Origin: Echinococcus granulosus
Lineage: Eukaryota > Platyhelminthes > Cestoda > Cyclophyllidea > Taeniidae
DNA length: 64,000 nucleotides
Direction of reading: 5' to 3'
NCBI RefSeq assembly: GCF_000524195.1
Contig: NW_020170382.1
Span: 180,863 to 244,862 of the forward strand
In this document: positions 1 to 12,200 of the stretch, one piece after another
Layout: the number at the start of each line of letters is the position of its first letter
How positions within the stretch are numbered: position 1 is the stretch's first letter
Notes under the pieces: generated by a model
Seen by the model: only the letters and a program-made list of their open reading frames with translations
Databases searched by the model: none
Told to the model about the DNA's origin: nothing
Translations under genes and position numbers: made by a program

Positions 1-147
1 TTGGCCAGCGATCTGTCCAGTAATTTGATGTTCCTGTCAGGTGATGATGTGTGTCTAGATGAGATGCATGAGGAATTGCGTAGAAGACGTGTCCTGAACG
101 CTAACCTTAATGTCAGGCCCGGCACTGAAGGTTACTTGCTGTCTTAG
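1..147 (+). CDS. possible terminal coding exon of an upstream gene (partial, unrecognised)
   Basis: The frame is open from base 1 to a TAG stop at 145-147 and encodes 48 residues with an acidic then Arg-rich middle (DEMHEELRRRR). The composition looks protein-like and the frame runs off the left edge, so it could be the last exon of a gene to the left. I recognise no family. A 48-codon open frame is expected by chance fairly often, and no AATAAA is seen soon after the stop. Confidence 0.2.
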   Translation: MASDLSSNLMFLSGDDVCLDEMHEELRRRRVLNANLNVRPGTEGYLLS

Positions 148-3066
148 TTATTCTATCCCTAACACATCACATAAGAGCACATTTACGTAAAGAGGTTTCT
201 TAAAGCGGCTTTATCCTCTCTGTCAATTATCTTGATGTCTGAGACAGGTCCACTGACTGCCATGAAACGCTCTTTAGCACTATTTGCATAATATTATTCA
301 ATCTGGTGACGCCTCTCCTTTCATCTGCCACCTGTTTCCTCTTAAAAATGCACCGATCTCTCACTTACTGATTGGCTGGCTTGTGTGCATACTCTCACGC
401 ATCCCCCTTACACACTCACGCACAGACCTCTTCAGTAGATATTGGTCGTGATTCCTCAGTGTTCTCAGGTTTGAGTCTCTCCCACCCATGCATGCAACCA
501 TTAAGCCGTTGATTTATCACTGTTTACAAACAACAGTTTTATTACAACTGGCTTCTCTTAAGTTGGAGATATTCCATCGGCTCGAGGAAACAATAAGTGA
601 AATTCGTTCCCTTTTAAACGCAGTGTTAAACTCCGACTTTCTCGAACTGGAAAGCGTGTCCTCGTATGGAAGAGTGGAGCGTTTGTGTCAATCTCTTTCA
701 CAATACTTTTAGAGAATCTCATGTTTACTCCTTATATCTTCGCCAGCAGTAAAATTAATTCCTAAATGTTTCATGACCAATACGACGAGAAGTTTGCCTC
801 CTCGGGTTATCCTACCTTTAGTAGAATTTTAAGTGATTTTTAATGTCTATTTTCAACTATTTAAAAACTATTTTTTGACCTTAAGAATGCGTTTCGTAGT
901 CAACTCGGTTATTTGTAAATGTAATCAGCTTGCGGTGTTCGTTTCTGCCTGCTCTGGATTTTATATCCATCACTTACACTTGTGGCGCTGAGACACCAGA
1001 AGTTTATCTTGATAGGTGAGGGTCAAAAAACGAAGCTCCCAACAATTGTTTACTCAACCACCTCCCATTTGTTTAGTGCTACTTCATCGCAGGGGACGAA
1101 GCCACAACAACAAAGCCGTCACTTGTCAATTTTCGAAACTGCCGCCACGGCACGCCTGCGGCCTTTTTTGTCCTCTCTCATCACACAGCCGCACACACAC
1201 ACACAAGACGAGTTACTGACACACGGCCTCCTCCGGTGTTTTTACATAGATGTTTTAGACTACCTGACACACCAGCTCGAGCGAAACTTTAATTTCTTCT
1301 TCCTTTTTATCGGTGCCGCTTTTTGGACGAATTGATGCTTTGACCACACCTTAGCTTTGTTTCTAGAGTCCCTCTGGCTTTTTTAAGCCTTCGACGCCAT
1401 TTTTACCATGCGGCCTCATGTTCGAGCATGGCCTTGAAAGTTGGCGGTGAATCGCTCTACTTTCCTTGTTAAACCAAGTTCCAGAGCTAGCCGTAGTCAG
1501 GTTGTTTGGAGATCAGAGATCTCCACTACACAAGCACAGTTCTGTCACCGAGGCGAAGCTAGATGTACTGTCTCCGCTTAAAAAGGTGTTAACGTACGTT
1601 TTGCTCTCCTTATGAATATTATATCCATGCACTGACTCCCGGCCTATTAGCCTTCATGAGCCAAACTTGACACTGATAGCTTTGTCTTCAAACAAAACCT
1701 GGCTAATTTTTGTAGAAATTTAGAAATAATTCTCCTTTTAGCAAGCTAAAGTGCCCGTACTTCAGTCCTGCAGATAGTCACTGCACCCACTCGAACAACC
1801 CGACTCTTTTTTAGTCAAAATGCTATTTGCATATATTTTTCGGGAAAGTCCTTCTTTTTAAGGGACAAAACTAATTCTTTTTTGACAACTCGTAGGTACC
1901 TTCAATCATTCCCCACTCTTCATTTAGACTGGTTCAGACTCCCTTTTACATGGTTTTGTCTTAAAGTTTACGCAGCTCTGTATTTTCCAGATCCATGCAG
2001 GGATTTAAACAAATTACTGAAGTGATGCAATGTACTGGAAAAATTGGAAATGCCAGTGTATTTTAGATTGCCACAGAAAATGATGGGAGTCGAGCGAGAC
2101 TACCGCCGAGATTGTTGACTCTGCAACATCTTCCTCCTCACATGTCAAACTCGCTGACGTGCACATACTCAGACAAACTTGTCCGTGCACTTCAACGCAG
2201 TGCAAGTGCGTGGCATACGGGTGGCAGCACGTCCACACGCACACGCACCTACTCGCAAAAAAGAGGGCGAGACAGGAAGAGACGTGTGAGGTGTGTGTAT
2301 GGCCATGTGGGTGCGTGTGTACGTTCGCGTGGAGGAAGAAGAATCGAGACAGCAGAAGAGGGTAAAAAGCGCGGGAGTGAGAAAGAAAAGCGTGCGTCTG
2401 TGCGTGCGGATGTGTGTGTGAACGTTACGCTTCTACCGCGTGCAGGCATGTCCTTATTGGTGTAGACGGCGCGAGCCAATCAGCGCACAGTATAGTAGTC
2501 TGTTGGTCCACCATTGGTGGATCGGCCGCAACACAGCTGCAAGGTGTGCATGCACACGCTTGATGGATGTGCGTCAGTGTGTGTGCGTGTCAGACAGCCC
2601 TGTCTACACCCTGGCTGTGTGTGTGTGCACGACTTTCCTTCTTGGTTGCATGCACATACGCACGTATGCGTACGCACGCGGGGTTTTGACAAATGCTGCT
2701 TGACCAGTAGTAGACACATACACACGCATACGCGGGCGCATCACTTCAGCGCAAGTCATCTATCAACGCGGGTGTGTGTGTGTGATAGTTTGCGCTTTTG
2801 ACAGCTGGCCGACGTCGTTGTCTTGGTCTTCGTCGTCAACTTCTCTTCGTGTGTGTGTGTGTGCATGTGTCTGTGTACACGCGCGTCTGTTTGACAGGTC
2901 GAAGCGAGATCGCACTGTGGATATCCTTGTCAGGCGAAGAGCGAGCGAGGCGAGGGAGACAATTGTCGCGTGATTGATTTACATGTTTACCAATTCCTAG
3001 TTATCGACTCCGCTGCAACGGTCATCAATAAACCTTCAAAACCGCTCTCTCTCTTCCCTTTGCCAG
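148..3066. other. intergenic / 5' flank of the Meis gene
   Basis: No convincing coding exon is seen. From ~2200 to ~2890 the sequence is rich in CA/GT dinucleotides and CACGCA-type motifs, including a pure (GT)n run near 2849-2862. The region probably holds the Meis promoter, but I cannot place a transcription start. Confidence 0.5.
2471..2521 (+). promoter_or_regulatory. candidate promoter block with direct and inverted CCAAT boxes
   Basis: A CCAAT box lies at 2476-2480. An inverted CCAAT (ATTGG) at 2513-2517 sits inside the near-perfect palindrome TCCACCATTGGTGGA (2507-2521). The block is about 600 bp upstream of the first recognised Meis codon. The motifs are seen directly; the promoter role is inference. 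Confidence 0.25.
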
Positions 3067-3206
3067 TTTCCTCGACTACCTATACGGACTGCAACAGCTA
3101 CGAAAACGGCTATTGCCCAAACATGCCGGAATCAATGGGGAGCGCAGGTGGAGGTTCGGGCGGTTCTAGTAATAATGGGAACATGGACAATTCCCAAGGC
3201 CCCGAG
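3067..3206 (+). CDS. Meis: Meis exon 1 as recognised (start codon uncertain)
   Basis: The ATG at 3123 starts [19 protein letters not shown]. The donor GAG|gtacgt follows 3206 in phase 0 and joins AAC at 9581. A strong pyrimidine-rich acceptor (CTCTTCCCTTTGCCAG) ends at 3066, so the exon probably begins at 3067. That acceptor could receive an upstream cis exon or a trans-spliced leader, which flatworms use. The frame stays open upstream of 3123 to a TGA at 2892 but has no other ATG. Confidence 0.65.
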
Positions 3207-6200
3207 GTACGTGCCTCCTTTTTTAAAAACCTGTAGCCAAGTGTTTCGTTTAAGTTCCCTGTCGCACACAGCTGGAGCCTTTGGTTTTTTTGCCTACTTG
3301 ATTTAATTTTGCACAAAACCGCTTAGCTGGGATGGCGGGGATTGTGTTTTTAGGAAGGGAGAGTAAAGTTTAAATGATGGAAAAATGATTGCTGCACGCT
3401 TGCGCACGCTGTCTACAGACACGAAGTACACGTAATGGCCTCACTGAAAGGGCAAACTTCGTTCCTGCGTAGGCCTTTAGCCCAAGTAGATGCTAGGGGG
3501 GTGAATATTGAACTAAGACCCCAATTGCTATTGAATGATGGGGAACAGTCGTTGTTTCACCCCTCTCCTCCATTGGGTCAGTGATATCCCCTCCTTGCCT
3601 TTCGGGGTCGCATACTTTCGGTGATATTAATCATTTCGCTACCGTTCATGCAATCATATCACACGCTTACGTCAGTGGTATTTCCTTGTGATAATTCCTT
3701 CACCTCATGACTTTGTGCTGCACTTCACTTGCGTTGGCATTACTTCAATCTGGCATAGCAGTGATTTACTGTTCCACTTAAGGTTTTCTGTGTTTACGAT
3801 TTTTAAAGACTTGAGTCCTCTACGTAGTACAAACGCGTTTGCGGTTTGGGGCAGAGCCTAGCTAGCGGATAGCCATGCGAGTCCGTGGGGAAAATTTATG
3901 GGCCTTTGTTCTACCAGTCGGCTTCCGAGAGAGAGGGAGCAAGAAAGCGGTAGATGGACGTGCTAAGCTAACGAGAGTCCCTCCCATTAGTGCACTGGAC
4001 CAAACTCACCGGAAAGAAACGGAATATACCCATGATTCGTGCGATCGGTTCACATCTTAAATCATCACTAGGTCAGTGGAACGACACTTCAGAGTAGCAG
4101 TCGCGAAGGGAGAGGAGACTGCTACGACTCTCCTCTGTCAGTGGCACAAGTTGATAGTTTGATTAGCGTATTTTGTTGATCATCGTGCTGCTGCCACTGC
4201 TGCTACGCAGTTGGCCGATTTGAAGAGGGGCTGATGTTTTGTCGGCCGTTTCCAGCTAGTCCTCCTGTCACGCATATGTACACATTCTCTCTCTCTCTCA
4301 TCCACATGAATTTATTACTGCTACTACCGCAGAAGGCTTTTTCCCCTCCCATTTCGTGTCTGGCTTTTTGTCCCTCCACCATGCCCACACGCTGACTGAT
4401 TTCTCCAAGTTCGTTGGACAATAGAGTGAATGTTTAACCTCATCTCTCAAACGCCTGACATCATCTGCCTTTTAGTTGATAACAGTTTGCTCGAGCAGTT
4501 AGACGTCATGTATTTCTCCGTCAGTGGCATTGTAAATTGTCAAAATAAGTGACTAATTTCCCTTTGACACTTGACACGCACCTCCGAGGAGTGGAAACGG
4601 CTGCATTAATGGGTTGGATTATCTCATCCTCGTAATAGGAAGTAGCCACTGAGTAAAGAGATCAATGGTTCTGCATGTTAGCTGGTGGATATAGTGCCCC
4701 CACTTCCTAACACTCACTCTCCCTTGCCTAGGTAGCCCATTTCTTTAATATGTGTAACGTCTGGCCCATTGTCTTGATTTGGGACTCAGGTGCTTCGCAT
4801 TACCGACCGAGCCATCACACCTGTTTCTCTTGAGATTTTTTTTTGGAGTCAATAGCCTCACTTCGTTTTCTTCCAAATTATCAAAACTATTTCTCAAGTC
4901 ATGTTTATGAGCTTTTTGAGTTGACGTTGTTATTTACCATTGAATACAGCCATGACCACAATAACTGTAGTACTTTCCTCCACCAATTCTAAAATGGAGG
5001 TCTCTCATTTAAAAAAGTAATGAACTATTTTATGGTCTTTAAAGGATAGCATTTTCAACCCAGAGTCTTAACTGGATAAGTTTCCTACTCTAAAACGCAT
5101 TAAAAATCCCCCACAAAGTGTTAAAATTGCAGACGGTACGCCTGCTCAAGTGCATATCTTGCTTTTTTTTAAACGAACCTGTGCTCCTCATAGTCATCAA
5201 CCTGCCCTTCTGTGTATGCTAAACACGCCGATTTTCGACCTTGTCAGCAAAGTCCTTGGGTAGTTTTTTATTCACAATTAAACTTTATGCCCCTCGGCTC
5301 TGACAAATTTGTCCCTCGAGGGCACTCTGATTGTAGGCACTGCCACAGTTTGGGAGGTATGCGCACGTGAGTTTGTCAATACGCACCACCGATGCGACGG
5401 CAATGATTCAGTGCTCTATGCTGGGGCCCTCGACCATTCCTATCCCATCCTCTGTCCTACCCTCACTGATAAGTTAACATGTCTAGACAATGAGTAAACA
5501 CATAAGCACATCGTCCTCCATCTTAATCTTGGCCTAAATGAGTCCAGACACAAAACGTGCGCGCGCGTGCGCGCCCAACTTTGAGGCTTCATCTTCGCCC
5601 TACCTCTGAAGCAATTCCCGAGATTTTTATTTGTTTTAAAACAAACTCGGGGCATAAATCACTAGCCCCGAGTGTGCGTCGTTAGGTGCGATAGAGTCGA
5701 ACACTCATTTTCGTATGTGCCTGTGTCCAGCAGTGAGGCTCAACTCCACGAGAAATTTGTTTGCAATCATCAAGTTGCACAGACCCCAGTGAGTCTACTA
5801 CGTCTTTGTGACTTATTTGGTGCGTCCCCGTGTGTGTGCAGCTGTGATTGGGGTTTGTATTTCATCTTCCTGTGTGAACCCTTGAGTGCGTGTGTGTGGT
5901 CATCATGCTCTCGAAGAGCCACCCATATTTTGGTGCTGCATAGCCATGCCATGCTCCGTTCACTGACCGACCGACCAATCGGCCGGCCGAGTTAGGCAAG
6001 CGCGTCTTCTAAGGACACCTCATTCCAATATTACACACCACCCCGTCAACATGCGTCTCCCTTGGTTGCTACCCCTCTGTCTCATTCCCTCCATTTCTGC
6101 TGTTGCTGATGCTTCTGCTGCTCCCGTTTGATCGATAATTAATCCGTCATGTGTAGGTTGCGCTTCCGCCTGTCTGCGTTTGTATGTGTACACAAAAGGA

Positions 6201-9200
6201 CGCTCGTTCACATAGTAGGAGAGGTTTGTTGTTTCCACTCTAATCCGTCTTCCATTCAGTCTATGGGTATTGAGAGTAGGAGGTTCAGAATTCGCCGAAA
6301 ATTTGCTATTCGAGAAGCTTGTTTGGTACTGAGGTATCCACTAATATTTTGCCTTCACTCAAAAAGAGGGAATATTATAATTTTTTGCGTGCATGTTTGA
6401 GTCCCAGAAAATTACAGCGTAATTTTTGCACAGGAAACTGCTACTCACTCGCAAATGAAATTTACAAGTTGACTTCCTCGAAAAACGGTGATAGTCTTAT
6501 CAATCACACGAGCAATATGTGGCAGATAAACAATTTTCTTATTCACTGAGGCATTCCTGGCGCTTTTTGATCGCAAAGACGCGTCTTTGTATCATCCTCT
6601 TGACTTCTAGTCCTTAGTCATAGAGCTTTACTGGAGTCGGGTTCAACGTGACGCCGTGAGTTCTTTAAAACCCGCAAATCGACAAATTTATAGGCGGCGA
6701 TTATCCTGCACTCATTCAGGGACTGTGATGACTGTACTCCTCACATGAGCTATCAAATGGAGAGCGCAATCTTTTTTTCGGTTTTATGACAGAATGGTGA
6801 GTGCTAATATGCCACTGCTTATCGACACATTGGGAGCGCGTTAAGACCGAGTGAGCTTTTGGAAGACGCGCTACGATCAGCCCGAATTGTGCTTCTGTTT
6901 CCCTTCTGATAGCAGGGACTACTTCTCCGACTCCCATATAAGGCCTTCAAGGTCCATTTTCCCATCGCAGCCCCTTGATTCACGTATGTTACCCTTCAAA
7001 GATGCAGGCGTTCTGAGCCATCCTTTTAAGTTTTGATTTTTGTTTGATTCAGCTATTATAGGCAAAATAGTATGCGTTCCTCTAAGAATTTTTTTACCTT
7101 TTCCGCAAAGATAGCACTTATACTTATTTTGGCTTATCACAAATAGTTGGTTCCTGAATTCGTGCCTTATCCTGATCCAGGGTATTAGCGCTCAGCAATT
7201 CATTCAAGAGGAAATCTGGTAATTGTCCCTCGAGGGTTGGGGTAGTCATTTTCAGTCCCTAAGGTTGAAACATGGCATACTTTTGACCGACTTGACCATT
7301 GTTCTGGTCCACTGTCTTGGAGCTCTGTCGTCGGGAAACGCTGGAGCAAGGAGATGGGAAAAATGCCACGCTGCGCAATGTCCGAGTTGCATTAAAGTTG
7401 TCGGAAGATAACGCATTTTTAGTCAGCACACACACTTGACCTATTCGTTTCAAAAGCTTAGTCACACACACGCACACACTGTCTCACAAGCCCTGCCACC
7501 ACCGGGGCACACGATTGGGGCGGGGGCTAGGAAGAACTTTCAGAGCGCGGGTGAAATGCCACCGGAGGTGTTTACAAATCCTCCTCCCTCTCTCACCCGG
7601 CTAACTAATCCCATTTTGTTTAAATCATTTCCCAACGGAGTTGGGCTAAAAGAAACCTCTACGTGACTCTTTCCCTGAGTGTGATGTAAAAAAATTAAAA
7701 GAAACTTAAATCAGGAGCCGAGGAGGAAAAAAAGATTGATCCCTATCGACTTTGCATTGCGCAGGATGCCCTATGGTTTTATTTGACCTTAGATCGGAGG
7801 ATGGGTAGCCCGTTATTGCAAAAACGCCACATGCACAAACATGTACATGCTCGTTGGATTAGAAAAAGATGGCTTACAAATAAGCAGTTGATCTGTCCCT
7901 GAGTTTATGTTGTGGATGAGTGTTTAGAAGCCCTAGGACGAGACGGCAGTCCTTAGGAGGCCTTACGGAGTTCATGGGTAACAGAAGGGTGCGCATCTAC
8001 CTCTGTCCGCAAGCTCCCGACCATAATTAGGCTGACAAGGCACAGAGCTCGGTGAACGCTTAACATGGACTGAGAATGTTACTTTGAAATGAGAGCAATT
8101 GATCCTTTGTTTGAGCGTCCCACCTTAGCACGTACCTCCGCTAGCCCTAGATTCGGGTCCATGCACATGTATGTAGTTGACTCTCTTCTCTGACAAGAGT
8201 ACCTTTTTTCTGTAGGGCCCTCTGTTTGTTATCGCTCTGCTGGCTGTGTAGCCTCGACTCCTCGCGCTCGCCTTTAAAATAATGTCCGTTTGAGCCGTTA
8301 GGCAGAGGAGGAAGAGGAGGCGATCGAGAAACCGGACATACTATACAATTACTCGCTCCCTCTATGGCATATTTTTTGATCTCAGAAATGGACTCCAAAC
8401 AATTAGATTTACTGGGTCTGCTCTGTTGAGTGGATTGTTGTGTCCCTACTCGTCAGCCATTTGTTTGATGAATTGAGATTGGTGTGGCTGGTTTTCAATT
8501 GCAAAGTCTCCTTATCTCTTCCGAGTCCAGAAGGTGATCACGGTCCACGTACAGCTTCTGCTTAATAAATTTATAGCACAGTTACTGAAATAGAGCATGG
8601 TCACAGTAGATATTACAACCATACATGGACATAGGGCATGTAAATAGGCATAGTACTAATTATCGAGCATTGGTGGGGAGGTAGTCCTCTTAGAGTGAAG
8701 TGGGTCAGTCGGTTGTTCTTGCGATAGTAATTACACCGGTCCTGTCACTCGCGTCAGTCATAACTCTGCACCCCTCGGACTCCATCTCCTCCATAAAATC
8801 AAATCACGACTGTTGTGAGTACAGTTAAAAAACGCGCTCACGTGCCGGTCACGTGCGGAAGTGAGTGCGCGCTGCATGATGCACCAATCAGGAGTGGTGC
8901 GCGCGCTCACACGTGCGGTCTGCGAGCAAACGTCACCGGTCGTTTCGCCTCCTCCTGTCCTGCTTTCGGCGTTCCAAATGGAAGGTACCGATTCATCTAT
9001 CTCTACTTTCGAATCTCCCTTCCTCACCCTACTTTGCCCTCTGTGCGCTTGGTAGTCAGTGTCAGCAGCTCGTAATCTGCACCAATTCACTAACATCCAT
9101 CCATCCCCTCTGCCAGCTGCTAACTTTCGAAAACTGGCCTTAAGATATCCGTCAAACTTTTTCAGTTCCGTAGTTTACCATGGGAGTCGAAGATACTTAT

Positions 9201-12200
9201 CCAAGTATTAGGGACACGCCAGTGCGCGAGTGTTTGATCCTGCTGACCTGCAAAGTAAGTTTGGCGTGTAAACTCTGGGTGCAGAGGGTAAAAAAAGCTC
9301 TGGCACCAGCTTTCATCCGGCAGTCTCTCTAATGTACAACGGGAAAAGGTCAGATCAAACACTAGTGCGTGCTTGTGTGCATACGCACAGAGGCACTCCG
9401 TGTAACAGCATTCCATGTGCGTGCGCATACGTGCATTTCGTAGCGTAGGGCCTTTTTGCAAGGCTCCATAGTACCGACTCTCATAAACTGGGTGCATGTT
9501 ATCCCCTTTCTTTTAAAGTTTACCCATTTATGTGTATCTAACTGCCTCTACTAGCGTCCAATTGATTCTTACCTCTTTAGAACACCCCCCCCGCGGACAC
9601 TGCTCATCTGATTCCACCTGACGAGTCGCAGCAGCAACAGCAGTCTCAACAAACGTCGCAACAGCACTTTAACAGTGCCAGTGAGAGTTCCACCTCAACT
9701 CCACCCAGCAGCTCTGCAAATGATGTATCCACATCCACGAGACACCATGGCAGCGCTAGCTATCCAACCTCAAGGTCGACAGATCCCCTCCTTCAGCCCC
9801 CACCCGCCCCTTTTCCCGCTGACGCTTCCACTACCCCCTCCACCCCCCAGCCCCAACCCCCTACCTTGTACTCTCCCAGAACCCCCTCTTATTCCCTCAC
9901 GGGCAACCGGCCTCCTACTCCCACCGGTCAAGGTCGGGTGGTGGACCCTAGGATGTCCCATTCTATGCAGCAACATGCCCGAGGTCAACAATTTGCCGAC
10001 CAATCCTACGCCCCACCGCCTTTGGCTGCATCACAGCAGGCCATCTATGAGTAAGTGTCTATTCTGATGTAATCAAGGCAGGACAGTCTTGTTTTTCGTT
10101 CATCTAGACTAATATCTTTGGGTCTAAGATTTAGTGGGGACCTTATGCAGCAAAGGCGAGGAAAGCTCTGTTCTCTAAGCCCCTCCACCTAGATGGGGTT
10201 TGCGGTTAGGCTTGCTTGCTTGCCTGCTTACTACCTGCCTACCGTGATAGGTAGTTGATTTTATCAGAGCCCAGGCCTGACTCATCATACCAAAATATGA
10301 AGTCCTCCAGCTCTCATCTCTCTTTGCGGGGTAGCGGTGCTGAGATAATGGCGATGTGCTGACAACAAGTATGCATCACCTATCACCTTACCTCGTCTTT
10401 GCATCGATTGCCCAAGGGGTGATTGGGTTAAAAGCCCCCATCTATCGTAGACTCGATAATTCCAGAGCCTGGATACGGTTCAAGCCCGGTTTGGATGCAT
10501 ATTATACATCACGCATGCAAGCATGGAAGTAGGAAGCAGAAGAGATGGAGGAAGAGACGGCTACCACCGTCATGGTCGCCTTATCTTAGTGACTCATCCC
10601 GCCGAATAAAGGAGAACTAATGCGCTTGTGTTTGTGTGGATGCGTGCCTATTTGCGTTAGCACATAGTCACCACAACACAGGAGCTGGATGCTGGGGCCG
10701 TCGCCAGAGGTAAAACCATCACAGAGGCAGGCAGGCAGGCAGGCCAGTGGCCGGCTAATGTCCCACTTTCTCGCCAGCCGGACCAAATTTGGTTCGTCTT
10801 TGGGGTAAGGGAGCATCTGTCATGCTCCCCGTACCACACAGCCACCGATTTTGTACTCCTCTCTATCCTCCATGAATCACACCATTGAAACTAGGTCCGC
10901 TCTATGTTTGGAGGGTTGGCTTAAAGCTCTTGTACCCTTTTTACGAATGGTTAGTCCATTGGTAGTCAAATGCATCTCTTCCGTTTCCCTACAGCCACCC
11001 GCTCTATCCCCTACTGGTGCTAATTTTCGAGAAATGCGAGCTGGCCACATGTACTCCACGTGATAGGAATAACTCGAGGACGTCGGCCGACAGTCTCCAG
11101 CAGAATCCGATGTCCGCTGGCGAACCGACTGTTTGGTCCTCTGGCTCTTTTGACAACGATATCCTCGCCTTCGCGGAGAACGTGAGTTATTCTTCGTTTT
11201 TATTATCCTTCAATGGTTGCCAGCTTACCCGTCCGACTATCGCAGATTCCTGAAAGGAGGTTTTTAATAGTGCCTTACTTTTCTAATTACTCATGTGTAT
11301 GATTCGGTCGGATAAAGTAAGCATACTATGACTGGACTCTGGTAATACTGACTTCCAAAAACCGCCACCAACAATCACCACCACCACTGCTTCCGGCATG
11401 ATCCGAGAATGAGGCCGATTCCAATTTCAGGAACGATGGCCATCACAAATCCGCCCTCGTGTGTATGTAAGCGGGGATGTACAGATATAGAACCAGGCCA
11501 ACCAGAACGTTACGATATGGAGGAGGCGTAGGCCAGAGGGTTATGTATTATACCACGCAAGCAGTAAAGCGATGATACTCTCCAGAGCTGGGCGTGTCAT
11601 GAGATGCCACTCTTTGAGCAAGCGATAAATTTTGTATGACATCCTCACTCAAACGGATGGGAGCACGATTGATTTGTCCTACAGATAATTTGGCTTCTCT
11701 ATTTGGCCCTCCGTTTTATGGCATCAAAACGGCAGATTGGCGAATCTTGCGCATACGTCAAGTAAGCGGATTGTCAATCCTCTAGACTAGTACTGCAAGA
11801 TCTACCCATTTTAGGCAGTAGCATTAATAGGGGAGCTATATTACTCACCTAACGGTTGTTAATCATGTATCACAATAATTCGAGCTACAACTATTTTGAG
11901 ATGCTATTTCTACAATTTGAGACCAATTTATTGCGTGAAACCACCCAGAAATACCTGATCTCCATCGTCCCGACGAGTTTCTTGGCGCTTAGAGGCAGAT
12001 GGCTAACCATATAAAAATGGAGGATGAAGGACAACCCTAGCTGTCTGTAGCTATAGCTATGCTTGTTTTTTATGAGTGGGTTTGTCCATTCTTTCAATTC
12101 TCATAAAATACGAGACCCATTCTCTTTTACACTCCCTCGTTCGGTCGTTCGCTCACACGCATGCAGACGCGCACGCAAGCAAACCCGCACTACTTGCCGA

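Noticed and set aside
488..712. 74-codon open frame on + with a helical-looking sequence
   Set aside because: No recognisable domain, no splice or poly(A) context, and length within chance expectation for 64 kb.
4780..4835. tRNA-like stretch on - (TGGCTCGGTCGGTAATGC, A-box-like)
   Set aside because: No good B box, acceptor stem or anticodon arm; at most a decayed tRNA-derived fragment.
10415..10495. A-box/B-box-like pair (GGTTCAAGCCC) in Meis intron 2
   Set aside because: No cloverleaf can be formed and no second copy was seen.
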